Source: CAYXRK01 sp964467615 (GTDB lineage Bacteria > Hydrogenedentota > Hydrogenedentia > Hydrogenedentales > GCA-2746185). From it: a DNA stretch of 39,359 nucleotides. The notes under the pieces are model-generated. The model did no database searches and was not told where the DNA came from. It worked only from the letters and a program-made list of their open reading frames with translations. Of the stretch, positions 33,495 to 39,359 are shown piece after piece (the first letter of the stretch is position 1; every line of letters begins with the position of its first letter). The DNA lies in NCBI GenBank assembly GCA_964467615.1, contig CAYXRK010000018.1, positions 1-39,359 of the forward strand, in the 5' to 3' direction. A program made the translations under genes and the position numbers.

Positions 33495-34400
33495 CTACAT
33501 GGTTTTCCTACGCTTGATGGGAATCATGAACGTTGTGGCGGCAAATAGTAGGACCGCGATGTCGCCAAAGTAAACACCCGTGGCAGGCCTGGCGGGCGAC
33601 GCCGCGCAGCCTTCGCCCTCGACTCCATCGGCGAAGAGCGGATACCGGTACCGTTCCTCGCCCGTTATCGCGTCGATGAAAATGCGGTCGTACAGATCGA
33701 CTATCCAAACTGGACCAGGCTCGCCAGAACGACCCACGACGGCGGGATCGTAGATCGCGAGGTAGGGACTACCCTTGACTTCAAAATTGGAATCGCTCAA
33801 AAGTGCAGCGTCCGTGTTCGCGCGAGCGAAATCCGCTGCTTGATCCGCGGTGATCGCAGGCGTCACCGGCGTCCTGCCCGTGTCGAGTTTCCACGTGTCG
33901 GTCATAATGTCGGCGGAGACGAAGGTGACTCCACCGGGTTCGAGTTGGACGATCATTTCCGCGCCGAAGACTTCGAGGTCGATGTAGGTCTGCTGGAGGC
34001 GCACGTATGTGCGGTTGACTTCGACGTTTACGCGGGTGGTGAGCAGTCCCGCGCCGTCGCCGTGAAAACCAAACGCCGGGCCGTAGTCCGCGATAAACGC
34101 AATGGCCTGATCGGCCTGGGTCTCCGCTTCCGCCGTGGACGGCGTCAGCGGCGCGGGCGCTCCCGGCGGCGCGCCGAAGAAATCGAGATGACCGCGAGCG
34201 TCGAAACTCGTGCGCGGGTCTTCCGTCGCGGCCGTCAGGTCAATCGACGCCAGCAGCGCCGCCACCGACGCGTCCGTATCGATCCGATACATTGCATACG
34301 CCGCTGCTTGAGCGGCGCTATCGTCGGACTGCGCGAAAGCAGCCGCGCCACCTAGCGCCGCAATACCAACAACGGTTGCTACCACGACTAACTTTTTCAT
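33495..34400 (-). CDS. Stand-alone FTP/PepSY propeptide-like protein with Cys-type C-terminal anchor
   Basis: A 301-residue exported protein (signal MKKLVVVATVVGIAALGGAA). Residues about 40-240 closely follow the N-terminal pro-region of the M4 protease at 36612-38693: both have ARGHLDFFGAPPG.PAPLT, DQAIAFI, EVFGAE.IVQLE.GGV and SADIMTDTWKLDT-like strings. The catalytic domain (HExxH) is absent. In M4 enzymes this region folds and inhibits the protease, so a free copy could act as inhibitor or chaperone; this is inference. The end has Cys265 after GEG, a short linker, a membrane segment (GDIAVLLFAATTFMIPI) and KRRK, like Cys-containing MYXO-/Synerg-CTERM sorting signals. GAGGTGAGC precedes the ATG at 34400. 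Confidence 0.8.
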   Translation of the reverse strand: MKKLVVVATVVGIAALGGAAAFAQSDDSAAQAAAYAMYRIDTDASVAALLASIDLTAATEDPRTSFDARGHLDFFGAPPGAPAPLTPSTAEAETQADQAIAFIADYGPAFGFHGDGAGLLTTRVNVEVNRTYVRLQQTYIDLEVFGAEMIVQLEPGGVTFVSADIMTDTWKLDTGRTPVTPAITADQAADFARANTDAALLSDSNFEVKGSPYLAIYDPAVVGRSGEPGPVWIVDLYDRIFIDAITGEERYRYPLFADGVEGEGCAASPARPATGVYFGDIAVLLFAATTFMIPIKRRKTM

Positions 34401-34424
34401 TAAGCTCACCTCGCCTCGATATCG

Positions 34425-34692
34425 CGCGCACGACTCATACGTCACCGGCACATTTGTCACGGTAGAAAGTCCAGCGCGCGTCCGTTTGTTCCGAGCAGCC
34501 GACAATATTTCTACAACGGATTGCGTAGAGGTCGGCGATGATACACGCCAAAAATTCTTCCAGTGATGCAGACATCGGGGCATTCAAAGGGACCGCTCGG
34601 ATGTGTTTCATGTTGTTTCCTCGTCCTGCGAAAGCCACGTATACGGGTTCAAGGGACAACACGGCTACACGTTAAGGCATTTGTCCGGCAGC
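34425..34692. repeat. Direct repeat, left copy (peptides A1 and end of B1)
   Basis: 268 bases matching 36171-36438 without gaps (constant offset of 1746), covering gene A and the end of gene B with the spacer between them. Differences are few and, inside gene A, mostly silent. Confidence 0.85.
34435..34611 (-). CDS. Four-cysteine MKH peptide A1
   Basis: A 58-residue peptide that I do not recognise. It begins MKHIRAVPLNAP, has a hydrophobic middle (EEFLACIIADLY) and four cysteines at 23, 33, 39 and 54, the last in YRDKCAGDV. No signal peptide or membrane anchor is evident. GAGGAAACAAC leads directly to the ATG. Copy A2 (36181-36357) shares 51 of 58 residues; many base changes are silent in this frame (AGA/CGT, GGC/GGT, TGC/TGT) and others are conservative (Val/Ile, Glu/Asp), which speaks for selection on this protein. 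It lies 53 bases after B1 and 34 bases before the FTP gene, on the same strand. Plausible roles are a secreted bioactive peptide, a RiPP-like precursor or a small metal-binding protein; none is proven. Confidence 0.7.
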   Translation of the reverse strand: MKHIRAVPLNAPMSASLEEFLACIIADLYAIRCRNIVGCSEQTDARWTFYRDKCAGDV

Positions 34693-34820
34693 GGATGACA
34701 TTCCGGCGTAAAGTCACACGGGAACGGCGGGAGCAACGACTCACGGAATTTACAGTAGAGGTCATCAACATAGGCGGCCTTCGCGGGAAGAACATTGGTG
34801 ACCGTGCGTATGTGTTTCAC
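34665..34820 (-). CDS. Four-cysteine MKH peptide B1
   Basis: A 51-residue peptide starting from GTG (VKHIRTVTN, read as Met). Four cysteines at 23, 35, 41 and 48: DLYCKF, FPCDFTPEC, LPDKCLNV. Its partner B2 (36411-36575) keeps every cysteine, the FPCDF.P.C block and the identical LPDKCLNV end, but is more diverged in the first half. GGGA lies about eight bases before the GTG. It stands between C1 and A1 on the minus strand with gaps of 75 and 53 bases. Confidence 0.65.
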   Translation of the reverse strand: MKHIRTVTNVLPAKAAYVDDLYCKFRESLLPPFPCDFTPECHPLPDKCLNV

Positions 34821-34895
34821 AATCGTTTCCCAACGAGTACCACACATCACTCGTTCCGAATTTGTGCTTGGGAACGGGATCCGCTTCGGAATCCA

Positions 34896-35057
34896 CTACG
34901 AGGAGGAACACTTCTCCGGGGGATCCGGACAAGATATGATGGTGCACATATTGGCACCATTCCGAACAAGGAAATCGTAAATCAAGCAATAGACAACCGT
35001 GCTGAAGGACGACGCTTTGAGCGGCGAGCGGCGAGTCAATGCACTAAGATGCACCAT
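34896..35057 (-). CDS. Four-cysteine peptide C1
   Basis: A 53-residue peptide: MVHLSALTRRSPLKASSF, a hydrophobic part (VVYCLIYDFLV), then NMCTIISCPDPPEKCSSS. Cysteines at 24, 38, 43 and 50. Copy C2 (35905-36066) shares 43 of 53 residues with all cysteines and the CPDPPEKCSSS end unchanged. TGAGGTCGAA precedes the ATG in both copies. It lies between the detached tail copy (35094-35360) and B1. Function unknown. Confidence 0.65.
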   Translation of the reverse strand: MVHLSALTRRSPLKASSFSTVVYCLIYDFLVRNGANMCTIISCPDPPEKCSSS

Positions 35058-35093
35058 ATTTTCGACCTCATCAAATCAGGACTAGTGGGTCCA

Positions 35094-35360
35094 CTAGAGT
35101 ACGTTCCCGCGCATCTTCAAATTACCGTTTTCATCGATGAGCGACTGGACTTGCCCGGTCGAGCTTCGTATTACGAGTTCTTGAGTAGCAGAACTCGCCG
35201 TCAACGAGCTTTGATTCGGGAAACTGCCGCCTTTAATGTAGATATTGCCTGTTTGCGCCGTCGCGCCTGCGACCACCTCACCCAGACTGTTACGTACGAT
35301 GAATTCGCGTTCCGGAGGAGACGGAGTCCGATTCGCGGCGGACGCGCCCGTGAACAGTGT
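35094..35360 (-). pseudogene. Detached copy 1 of the M4 protease tail
   Basis: An open frame of 88 codons, entered right after an in-frame TGA, encodes the last part of the protease tail (LFTGASAANRTPSP to LIDENGNLKMRGNVL). It is nearly identical in DNA to 36619-36879. No ATG and no ribosome-binding site are present; an internal GTG at 35276 would give 60 residues. It is probably a left-over of duplication, but the frame is intact to the original stop. Confidence 0.65.
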
Positions 35361-35361
35361 T
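35101..35361. repeat. Direct repeat of the protease tail, left copy
   Basis: 261 bases matching 36619-36879 with a constant offset of 1518 and no gaps. A stretch of about 75 bases in the middle (about 35183-35258) is identical, which suggests recent duplication or gene conversion. Confidence 0.9.
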
Positions 35362-35371
35362 CAAACCCAAT

Positions 35372-35524
35372 TTAGCCGGGAGAACACTTTTCGGTGAAAG
35401 GGTTATCTTTTGTTACGCAGTCGCATGGGAGAAAGCGATCGTACAACGATGCTAACGCGCAATTGAGGTCTGTAGTAGCCGCTTGTCCAGGACGAGTGCC
35501 GGTTAGCAGTTGCACGTGTTTCAT
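35372..35524 (-). CDS. Four-cysteine MKH peptide D1
   Basis: A 50-residue peptide: MKHVQLLTGTRPGQ, LNCALASLYDRF, LPCDCVTKD, FTEKCSPG. Cysteines at 22, 34, 36 and 47. It has the best ribosome-binding site of the set (AAGGAG, seven bases before the ATG). It is single-copy here and the most different in sequence, yet it keeps the MKH start, the Leu-Tyr of the middle helix and the Glu-Lys-Cys end. It is flanked on both sides by detached tail copies. Function unknown. Confidence 0.65.
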   Translation of the reverse strand: MKHVQLLTGTRPGQAATTDLNCALASLYDRFLPCDCVTKDNPFTEKCSPG

Positions 35525-35564
35525 AGTATTGCTCCTTAGAACCGAAAACACAGAACAGGTCGAG

Positions 35565-35888
35565 CTATAAAACGACGCCCCTCAATTTCATTTGGCCGTT
35601 TTCATCGATCAAGGAGACGACCTGTCCCAACGAATTGCGGATGACCAATTCCTGTTTTGTGGAATCCGACGTCAAATTGCTGACAGAAGGAACCACAGAT
35701 CCTTTGATGTACAAATTACCCGACTGCGCCGAGGCGCGGGCCACGACCTGCCCCGCGCCATTGCGCAGGATAAACTCTTTTTCGGACGATGAAGGTGTAA
35801 GATTGGAGGGCGATGCGGAAGGGAATAGCGTCCCAGCAACCACGACGTTTCCGTCCTCCTCAAACCGAAGAATCGCATCGCCAGTCGA
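35565..35888 (-). pseudogene. Detached, diverged copy 2 of the M4 protease tail
   Basis: An open frame of 107 codons directly after an in-frame TGA: GDAILRFEEDGNVVVAGTLF, then EFILRNGAGQVVARASAQSG, then TQELVIRNSLGQVVSLIDEN. It covers the whole tail domain of the protease (residues about 588-693) but is clearly diverged from it. No ATG or ribosome-binding site; a GTG at 35843 is possible. It begins 17 bases after the stop of peptide C2. Preserved frame despite divergence hints at past or present use. Confidence 0.6.
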
Positions 35889-35904
35889 TCAGCCTAGGAA
35901 GTCG

Positions 35905-36066
35905 CTATGAAGAAGAGCACTTCTCCGGCGGGTCCGGACAAGTGATGATATTACACATATTTACACCACTCCGAACGAGGATTTCGTAAATCAGACAATA
36001 GACAACCGTGCTGAAGGACGACGCTTTGAGCGGCAAGCGGCGTGTCAAAGCAATAACATGTATCAT
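35905..36066 (-). CDS. Four-cysteine peptide C2
   Basis: A 53-residue copy of C1: MIHVIALTRRLPLKASSF, VVYCLIYEILVRSG, NMCNIITCPDPPEKCSSS. All four cysteines are kept (24, 38, 43, 50). TGAGGTCGAAGCC precedes the ATG. It lies 114 bases after A2 and just before tail copy 2. Confidence 0.65.
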   Translation of the reverse strand: MIHVIALTRRLPLKASSFSTVVYCLIYEILVRSGVNMCNIITCPDPPEKCSSS

Positions 36067-36170
36067 GGCTTCGACCTCATCAATTCGAATAATAGGTGAC
36101 TGTCATCTACCCTATTTACCCCGTCCAAACGATGCATCTCTTGAGAGTACCCACTCGCAAGCTGACTTAA

Positions 36171-36438
36171 CGCGCACGACTCATACGTCACCGGCACACT
36201 TGTCATTATAGAAAGTCCAGCGCGCGCCTGTTTGGTCGGAACAACCGATAATATTACGACAACGCAATGAGTAGAGGTCGGCGATGATGCACGCCAAAAA
36301 TTCTTCCAGTGATGCAGACATCGGGGCATTCAAAGTGACCGCTCGAATGTGTTTCATGTTGTTTCCTCGTCCTGCGAAAGCCACTTAAACGGGTCCAAGG
36401 GACAACACGGCTACACGTTAAGGCATTTGTCCGGCAGC
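36171..36438. repeat. Direct repeat, right copy (peptides A2 and end of B2)
   Basis: Partner of 34425-34692; see there. Confidence 0.85.
36181..36357 (-). CDS. Four-cysteine MKH peptide A2
   Basis: A 58-residue copy of A1: MKHIRAVTLNAP, EEFLACIIADLY, RCRNIIGCSDQTG, YNDKCAGDV, with cysteines at 23, 33, 39 and 54. The same GAGGAAACAAC leads to the ATG. It follows B2 by 53 bases, as A1 follows B1, so the B-A pair moved as one unit. Confidence 0.7.
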   Translation of the reverse strand: MKHIRAVTLNAPMSASLEEFLACIIADLYSLRCRNIIGCSDQTGARWTFYNDKCAGDV

Positions 36439-36575
36439 CCTTGGCAATCCGGCGAGAAGTCACAGGGAAAGGGGGATGGGGGCAAAGACTCAAGAAATTT
36501 GCAGAACAGACTATCAACATCCCCGGCCTTCGCTGGGAAACTACTAGTTACGGTTACAGTCTGAAGATGCTTCAT
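36411..36575 (-). CDS. Four-cysteine MKH peptide B2
   Basis: A 54-residue copy of B1 with an ATG start: MKHLQTVTVTSSFPAKAG, DSLFCKFLES, FPCDFSPDCQG, LPDKCLNV. Cysteines at 25, 38, 44 and 51. It is the first peptide gene after the protease, 36 bases from its stop, so the whole run could be read from the protease promoter. GGAAACCGGGAC is ahead of the ATG. Confidence 0.65.
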   Translation of the reverse strand: MKHLQTVTVTSSFPAKAGDVDSLFCKFLESLPPSPFPCDFSPDCQGLPDKCLNV

Positions 36576-36611
36576 AGTCCCGGTTTCCATTCATAGTCGA
36601 AGTGGCCAATA

Positions 36612-38693
36612 TCAAAGAACGTTCCCACGCATTTTCAAATTGCCATTTTCGTCGATGAGCGACTGGACTTGTCCCGTTGAACTTCGTATGACAAGTTCTT
36701 GAGTAGCAGAACTCGCCGTCAACGAGCTTTGATTCGGGAAACTGCCGCCTTTAATGTAGATATTGCCTGTCTGCGCCGAAGCGCGTGCGACCACCTCACC
36801 CGCACTATTACGTACGATGAATTCGCGTTCCGTAGGAGACGGAGTCCGATTCGCGGCGGACGCGCCCGTGAACAGCGTCCCCGCTACCACAACGTTTCCG
36901 TCTTCCTCGAATCGGAGAATTGCGTCGCCGTTCGATTTGCGGACAAGGAAACCCTCGACTGGGCTCATCTCAACAGCGCGTAGCGCGTACTCTAAATTGT
37001 TCTTATTCGTCGTGGACCAACCCAGGTTGACTGCGGCCGAAGTGAGAGCATTGTAAAGCGCTGCATAGTCGGACATACTCGAAAGCAGATCGACTTGGCA
37101 CTTGTAGTACAGGTCCGCAATCGTTCCGATACCCAATCCGCTAATGGTATAACCATTGAACGTACCTCCATCGGTCAAGAGATAACACAACTTGTTATTC
37201 ACACCGCTGTTTGTATGGACGCCCCCGTGATCAGCCGTGCCGGTATACCAATTGGGGCTGCTCATTCTGTCTGGGTCGCCGAAGGCTATAGGATCGGCCA
37301 TATCGCGACGTGCTCCGACCGGAGTGTCTTCACCTATTAGCCAATCCATACCTGTTCCATCGTTGCCAGCCCCGTTTGTCTGGTCAACGAACTCGCCCCA
37401 CACATCCGAAAATGATTCATTGATGGCGCCAGACTCGTCTTGGTAGAAGAGACCAGATTCTATGTTGGTAACCCCGTGTGTAACTTCGTGGGCCATCACG
37501 TCATCATCCGCGAACCCGTCTCCCACGAACATAGTGGGAGCAGCGAAGTAGTACGGGAAAGAATTAGGAGAAACGTAGCTGGCACCGACATAAGGGCACG
37601 TTTCATCATTGAGAATTAAATAGTAATCACAATACCGCACATTGGCAGTGGTATATTGATCTTCCCAGAGGTACGGGCGGGCGTGATGAGTCGTGTAAAA
37701 CTGGTGGGTGTCGCCCAGAAAGTCGTACGCGTTGTTTACTTCTGGTCGAAACAGGAGCGGGAGATCACCTTCTCCCCTGGCCCAAATCGGCCCCAGGAGG
37801 AGGCTGTTGAAATCATCGTAGATTGTTCGATCGATCGCGTCAGTGACTAACGAATATCGGTAGACTGTCGCTCCCGTAAATGCGTCAACAAACAAGACTT
37901 CGGCGATACCGGGACCGGGGGTCGAGAATACGGTAACCTTCCAGGCGAGTGTCGCCTCGCCTTCCCGCCCCGCTACGCTTGGATCGAAGATGACGAGTTC
38001 CTGCTCCTGATCTGTGGCGAGACTCGAATCGATGATCTTAAGGGCTTCTTCGTCGATGTCGTCGGGCAATTTCTCACGGACGCCGCGCATGACCGTTTCG
38101 AGCGCTACGGATTGTGCTTGGGTGAATAGAAGGTTGGGCGTGAGCGATGTCTTGTCGGTATCGAGTTTCCAGGTGTCGGTCATGATGTCGGAGAAGACGG
38201 CGGCGACACCTCCGTTTTCGAGTTGGACGATGATCTCGGCGCCGAAGACTTCGAGATCGGCGTAGGTCTGTTGGAAGCGGAGGTAGGTGCGGCCGGCTTC
38301 GACATTTTCGCGGACGTTGAGCAGGCCGACGTTTTCGCTGCGAATGCCGAAGGCGGCGGCGTTGTCGGTGATGAATGCGATGGCCTGGTCCTCGGCGGTG
38401 CGAGCGTTCGCGGCGGAGGCGGTGAGAGGCGCGGGCGTTCCGGGTGGCGCGCCGAAGAAGTCGAGGTGGCCGCGGGCGTCGAGGCCGGTGCGCGGGGGTT
38501 CGGGGGCAACGGTCAGGTCGATGGTGTCGAGCAGGTTGGCGACGGCAATGTCCGTGTCGGCGCGGTAGATTTGGTCCGCGGCGGCTTGTTCGGCGGTCAT
38601 TTCGGGCGTGGCTTGCATCTGGGCGTAAGCGGCTCCCGACAACAATACTGCCGCGAGGGTGAGAATGTTACGGGTGGATGTTGTATGTTTCAC
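36612..38693 (-). CDS. Secreted thermolysin-family (M4) metalloprotease with a C-terminal repeat tail
   Basis: A 693-residue exported zinc protease. Start GTG 38693 opens a signal peptide (RNILTLAAVLLSGAAYAQ); GAGGAAAA lies upstream. Residues about 40-290 are the FTP/PepSY pro-region (ARGHLDFFGAPPGTPAPLT, FQQTYADLEVFGAEIIVQLE). The catalytic domain has His402-Glu403-x-x-His406 (MAHEVTHGVTN), the third ligand Glu426 and Asp430 (GAINESFSDVWGEFVD), and the transition-state His region (HGGVHTNSGVNNKLCYLL). Residues 588-693 form a tail of three related beta-rich units (AILRFEEDGNVVVAG, EFIVRNSAGEVVARASAQTG, ELVIRSSTGQVQSLIDENG) not usual in M4 enzymes. It is first in the peptide locus. Confidence 0.92.
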   Translation of the reverse strand: MKHTTSTRNILTLAAVLLSGAAYAQMQATPEMTAEQAAADQIYRADTDIAVANLLDTIDLTVAPEPPRTGLDARGHLDFFGAPPGTPAPLTASAANARTAEDQAIAFITDNAAAFGIRSENVGLLNVRENVEAGRTYLRFQQTYADLEVFGAEIIVQLENGGVAAVFSDIMTDTWKLDTDKTSLTPNLLFTQAQSVALETVMRGVREKLPDDIDEEALKIIDSSLATDQEQELVIFDPSVAGREGEATLAWKVTVFSTPGPGIAEVLFVDAFTGATVYRYSLVTDAIDRTIYDDFNSLLLGPIWARGEGDLPLLFRPEVNNAYDFLGDTHQFYTTHHARPYLWEDQYTTANVRYCDYYLILNDETCPYVGASYVSPNSFPYYFAAPTMFVGDGFADDDVMAHEVTHGVTNIESGLFYQDESGAINESFSDVWGEFVDQTNGAGNDGTGMDWLIGEDTPVGARRDMADPIAFGDPDRMSSPNWYTGTADHGGVHTNSGVNNKLCYLLTDGGTFNGYTISGLGIGTIADLYYKCQVDLLSSMSDYAALYNALTSAAVNLGWSTTNKNNLEYALRAVEMSPVEGFLVRKSNGDAILRFEEDGNVVVAGTLFTGASAANRTPSPTEREFIVRNSAGEVVARASAQTGNIYIKGGSFPNQSSLTASSATQELVIRSSTGQVQSLIDENGNLKMRGNVL
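36619..36879. repeat. Direct repeat of the protease tail, right (in-gene) copy
   Basis: Partner of 35101-35361; lies inside the 3' end of the M4 protease gene. Confidence 0.9.
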
Positions 38694-38737
38694 GGGATTA
38701 GTTTTCCTCGCGGTGCTGTTTCGAGAAACCACGGTGT

Positions 38738-38781
38738 CCAACCCTCCCCTGGCCCCTCCCTTCAACCAAAGGAGGGGTAGC
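38738..38781. repeat. Fourth copy of the GC-rich hairpin repeat, inverted
   Basis: AACCCTCCCCTGGCCCCTCC then TTCAACCAAAGGAGGGG: the reverse complement of the units at 4947-5044 and 10811-10855, slightly degenerate. It lies in the leader region of the M4 gene. Confidence 0.75.
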
Positions 38782-38861
38782 GCTGTCCCAAACGCTCCGG
38801 CTGAATTTTACTCGTTCCCAAGTACGACACTGGGAGGGAGCCTGAGGCATTGAGCTAGCTG

Positions 38862-38880
38862 CATGGGCTGGAAGCCCATG
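38862..38880. repeat. Short inverted repeat (CATGGGCT-GGA-AGCCCATG)
   Basis: Perfect 8-bp stem just after the stop of the small exported protein gene (minus strand). No T-run; could be a weak end signal or a dispersed repeat. Confidence 0.55.
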
Positions 38881-38892
38881 CCACGTGGTGGG

Positions 38893-39255
38893 TCAACTAC
38901 CGAGGTCGATGATTACGTCGCCGTCGGTTTCGGCGGAGACTTTTGCGCCGCTCGAGCTTTTCATCCAGGCCTTTGCCGTGCCGTCGGTGCTCGTTCGCTG
39001 GATCATGATCTGTGCTTGAGGATCCAGGTAATAATCGGAGCCCATGCCGGCGAGAGTCGTGTCCGTGTATAGGAAGGTCTCGTTCTGAAGCACGCCGGGG
39101 GAGATCGCGTCGATGACAATTTCATCGCCCCGCGAGGACCACGCGTTCGTTGTACCCCAGAACGGGTGTGTAGTGATGACGGCGTATGCGGTGCTTACGC
39201 CGATGGCTATCCCCGCGATGACGGCCGGTACGATAATCAACAGTTTCTTTTTCAT
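38893..39255 (-). CDS. Small exported protein of unknown function
   Basis: A 120-residue protein with a clear signal peptide (KKKLLIIVPAVIAGIAIGVS, cut near AYA). The mature part is beta-rich and polar and ends VSAETDGDVIIDLGS, faintly like the last unit of the protease tail. GGAGACGAAGC precedes the ATG. It is upstream of the M4 gene on the same strand, separated by about 200 bases with repeats. I do not recognise the family. Confidence 0.7.
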   Translation of the reverse strand: MKKKLLIIVPAVIAGIAIGVSTAYAVITTHPFWGTTNAWSSRGDEIVIDAISPGVLQNETFLYTDTTLAGMGSDYYLDPQAQIMIQRTSTDGTAKAWMKSSSGAKVSAETDGDVIIDLGS

Positions 39256-39317
39256 GCTTCGTCTCCTGATGTGTCGGACACCGTGGCGCTTTCTCAGTTC
39301 GGTTTCAGTATATGCAC

Positions 39318-39329
39318 GGGGGGGGGGGG
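39318..39329. repeat. Run of 12 G in the upstream region of the small exported protein gene
   Basis: Twelve consecutive G on the plus strand (C on the coding strand), about 63 bases before the ATG at 39255, next to an A/T-rich stretch (ATTTTTTAAGGGAAATTTA). Long single-base runs slip in replication. Confidence 0.7.
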
Positions 39330-39359
39330 ATTTTTTAAGGGAAATTTACGGGCCGTGGT

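Noticed and set aside
34563..35375. Plus-strand open frame of 270 codons across the peptide genes
   Set aside because: It is antisense to A1, B1, C1 and tail copy 1. In the duplicate A2/B2 block the matching plus frame is broken, whereas the minus-strand peptides keep cysteines and show many silent changes.
1..39359. tRNA, rRNA, riboswitch or prophage genes
   Set aside because: None seen by eye on either strand; a covariance-model search would be needed to exclude small RNAs.

Overview
The window looks like a chromosomal contig from a GC-rich, Gram-negative-type environmental bacterium. Several traits resemble planctomycete- or Hydrogenedentota-like genomes: a PEP-CTERM surface protein, a Tat-exported Gfo/Idh/MocA oxidoreductase, SMP-30, sialidase and beta-helix proteins, 2-oxoacid:ferredoxin oxidoreductase, and many dispersed hairpin repeats. 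That placement is inference; there is no rRNA, tRNA or marker gene here that fixes the taxon.

From 1 to about 32.8 kb the window is ordinary, densely packed genes. In order they are: a penicillin-acylase-family hydrolase (cut by the left edge), an FkbM-like protein, oligoendopeptidase F, a GT-C membrane glycosyltransferase, a methyltransferase, a 3D-domain protein, a DegP/HtrA protease behind a near-consensus sigma-54 promoter, an HD protein, korAB, an R2lox oxidase, a PEP-CTERM protein with its own sigma-54-like promoter, a molybdopterin oxidoreductase, a 203-bp MITE-like element, metF, an epoxide-hydrolase-like enzyme, an orphan HicB, a Gfo/Idh/MocA oxidoreductase, a beta-helix protein, an antitoxin-like protein, two VOC proteins, an alarmone-hydrolase-like HD protein with an HTH-receiver regulator, ruvA, a sialidase, a CPXCG zinc-ribbon protein, an SMP-30 lactonase, a PP2C phosphatase and a second GT-C glycosyltransferase. 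Several genes suggest use of glycans or sugar acids (sialidase, SMP-30, Gfo/Idh, beta-helix), and korAB points to ferredoxin-linked carbon metabolism.

From about 32.8 kb to the right edge the character changes: base composition is less GC-rich, dispersed repeats are frequent, and all genes lie on the minus strand. A secreted thermolysin-family (M4) metalloprotease with a repeat-built C-terminal tail (36612-38693) is followed by seven very short genes. They encode 50-58-residue peptides that each have exactly four cysteines, nearly all beginning Met-Lys-His (GTG start in one; Met-Ile/Val-His in two) and all ending in an Asp/Glu-Lys-Cys motif. They fall into four subfamilies (A1/A2, B1/B2, C1/C2, D1). 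Two detached copies of the protease tail are interleaved with them. The block ends with a stand-alone copy of the protease's FTP/PepSY propeptide that lacks the catalytic domain and carries a Cys + transmembrane + Arg-rich C-terminus. Long direct repeats (261 and 268 bp) show that the block grew by duplication. In the A copies, most compared differences are synonymous or conservative in the minus-strand frame, which supports them as real genes. I do not recognise the peptide family; it is the best candidate for an undescribed system in the window.

No tRNA, rRNA, CRISPR array or complete insertion sequence was seen.
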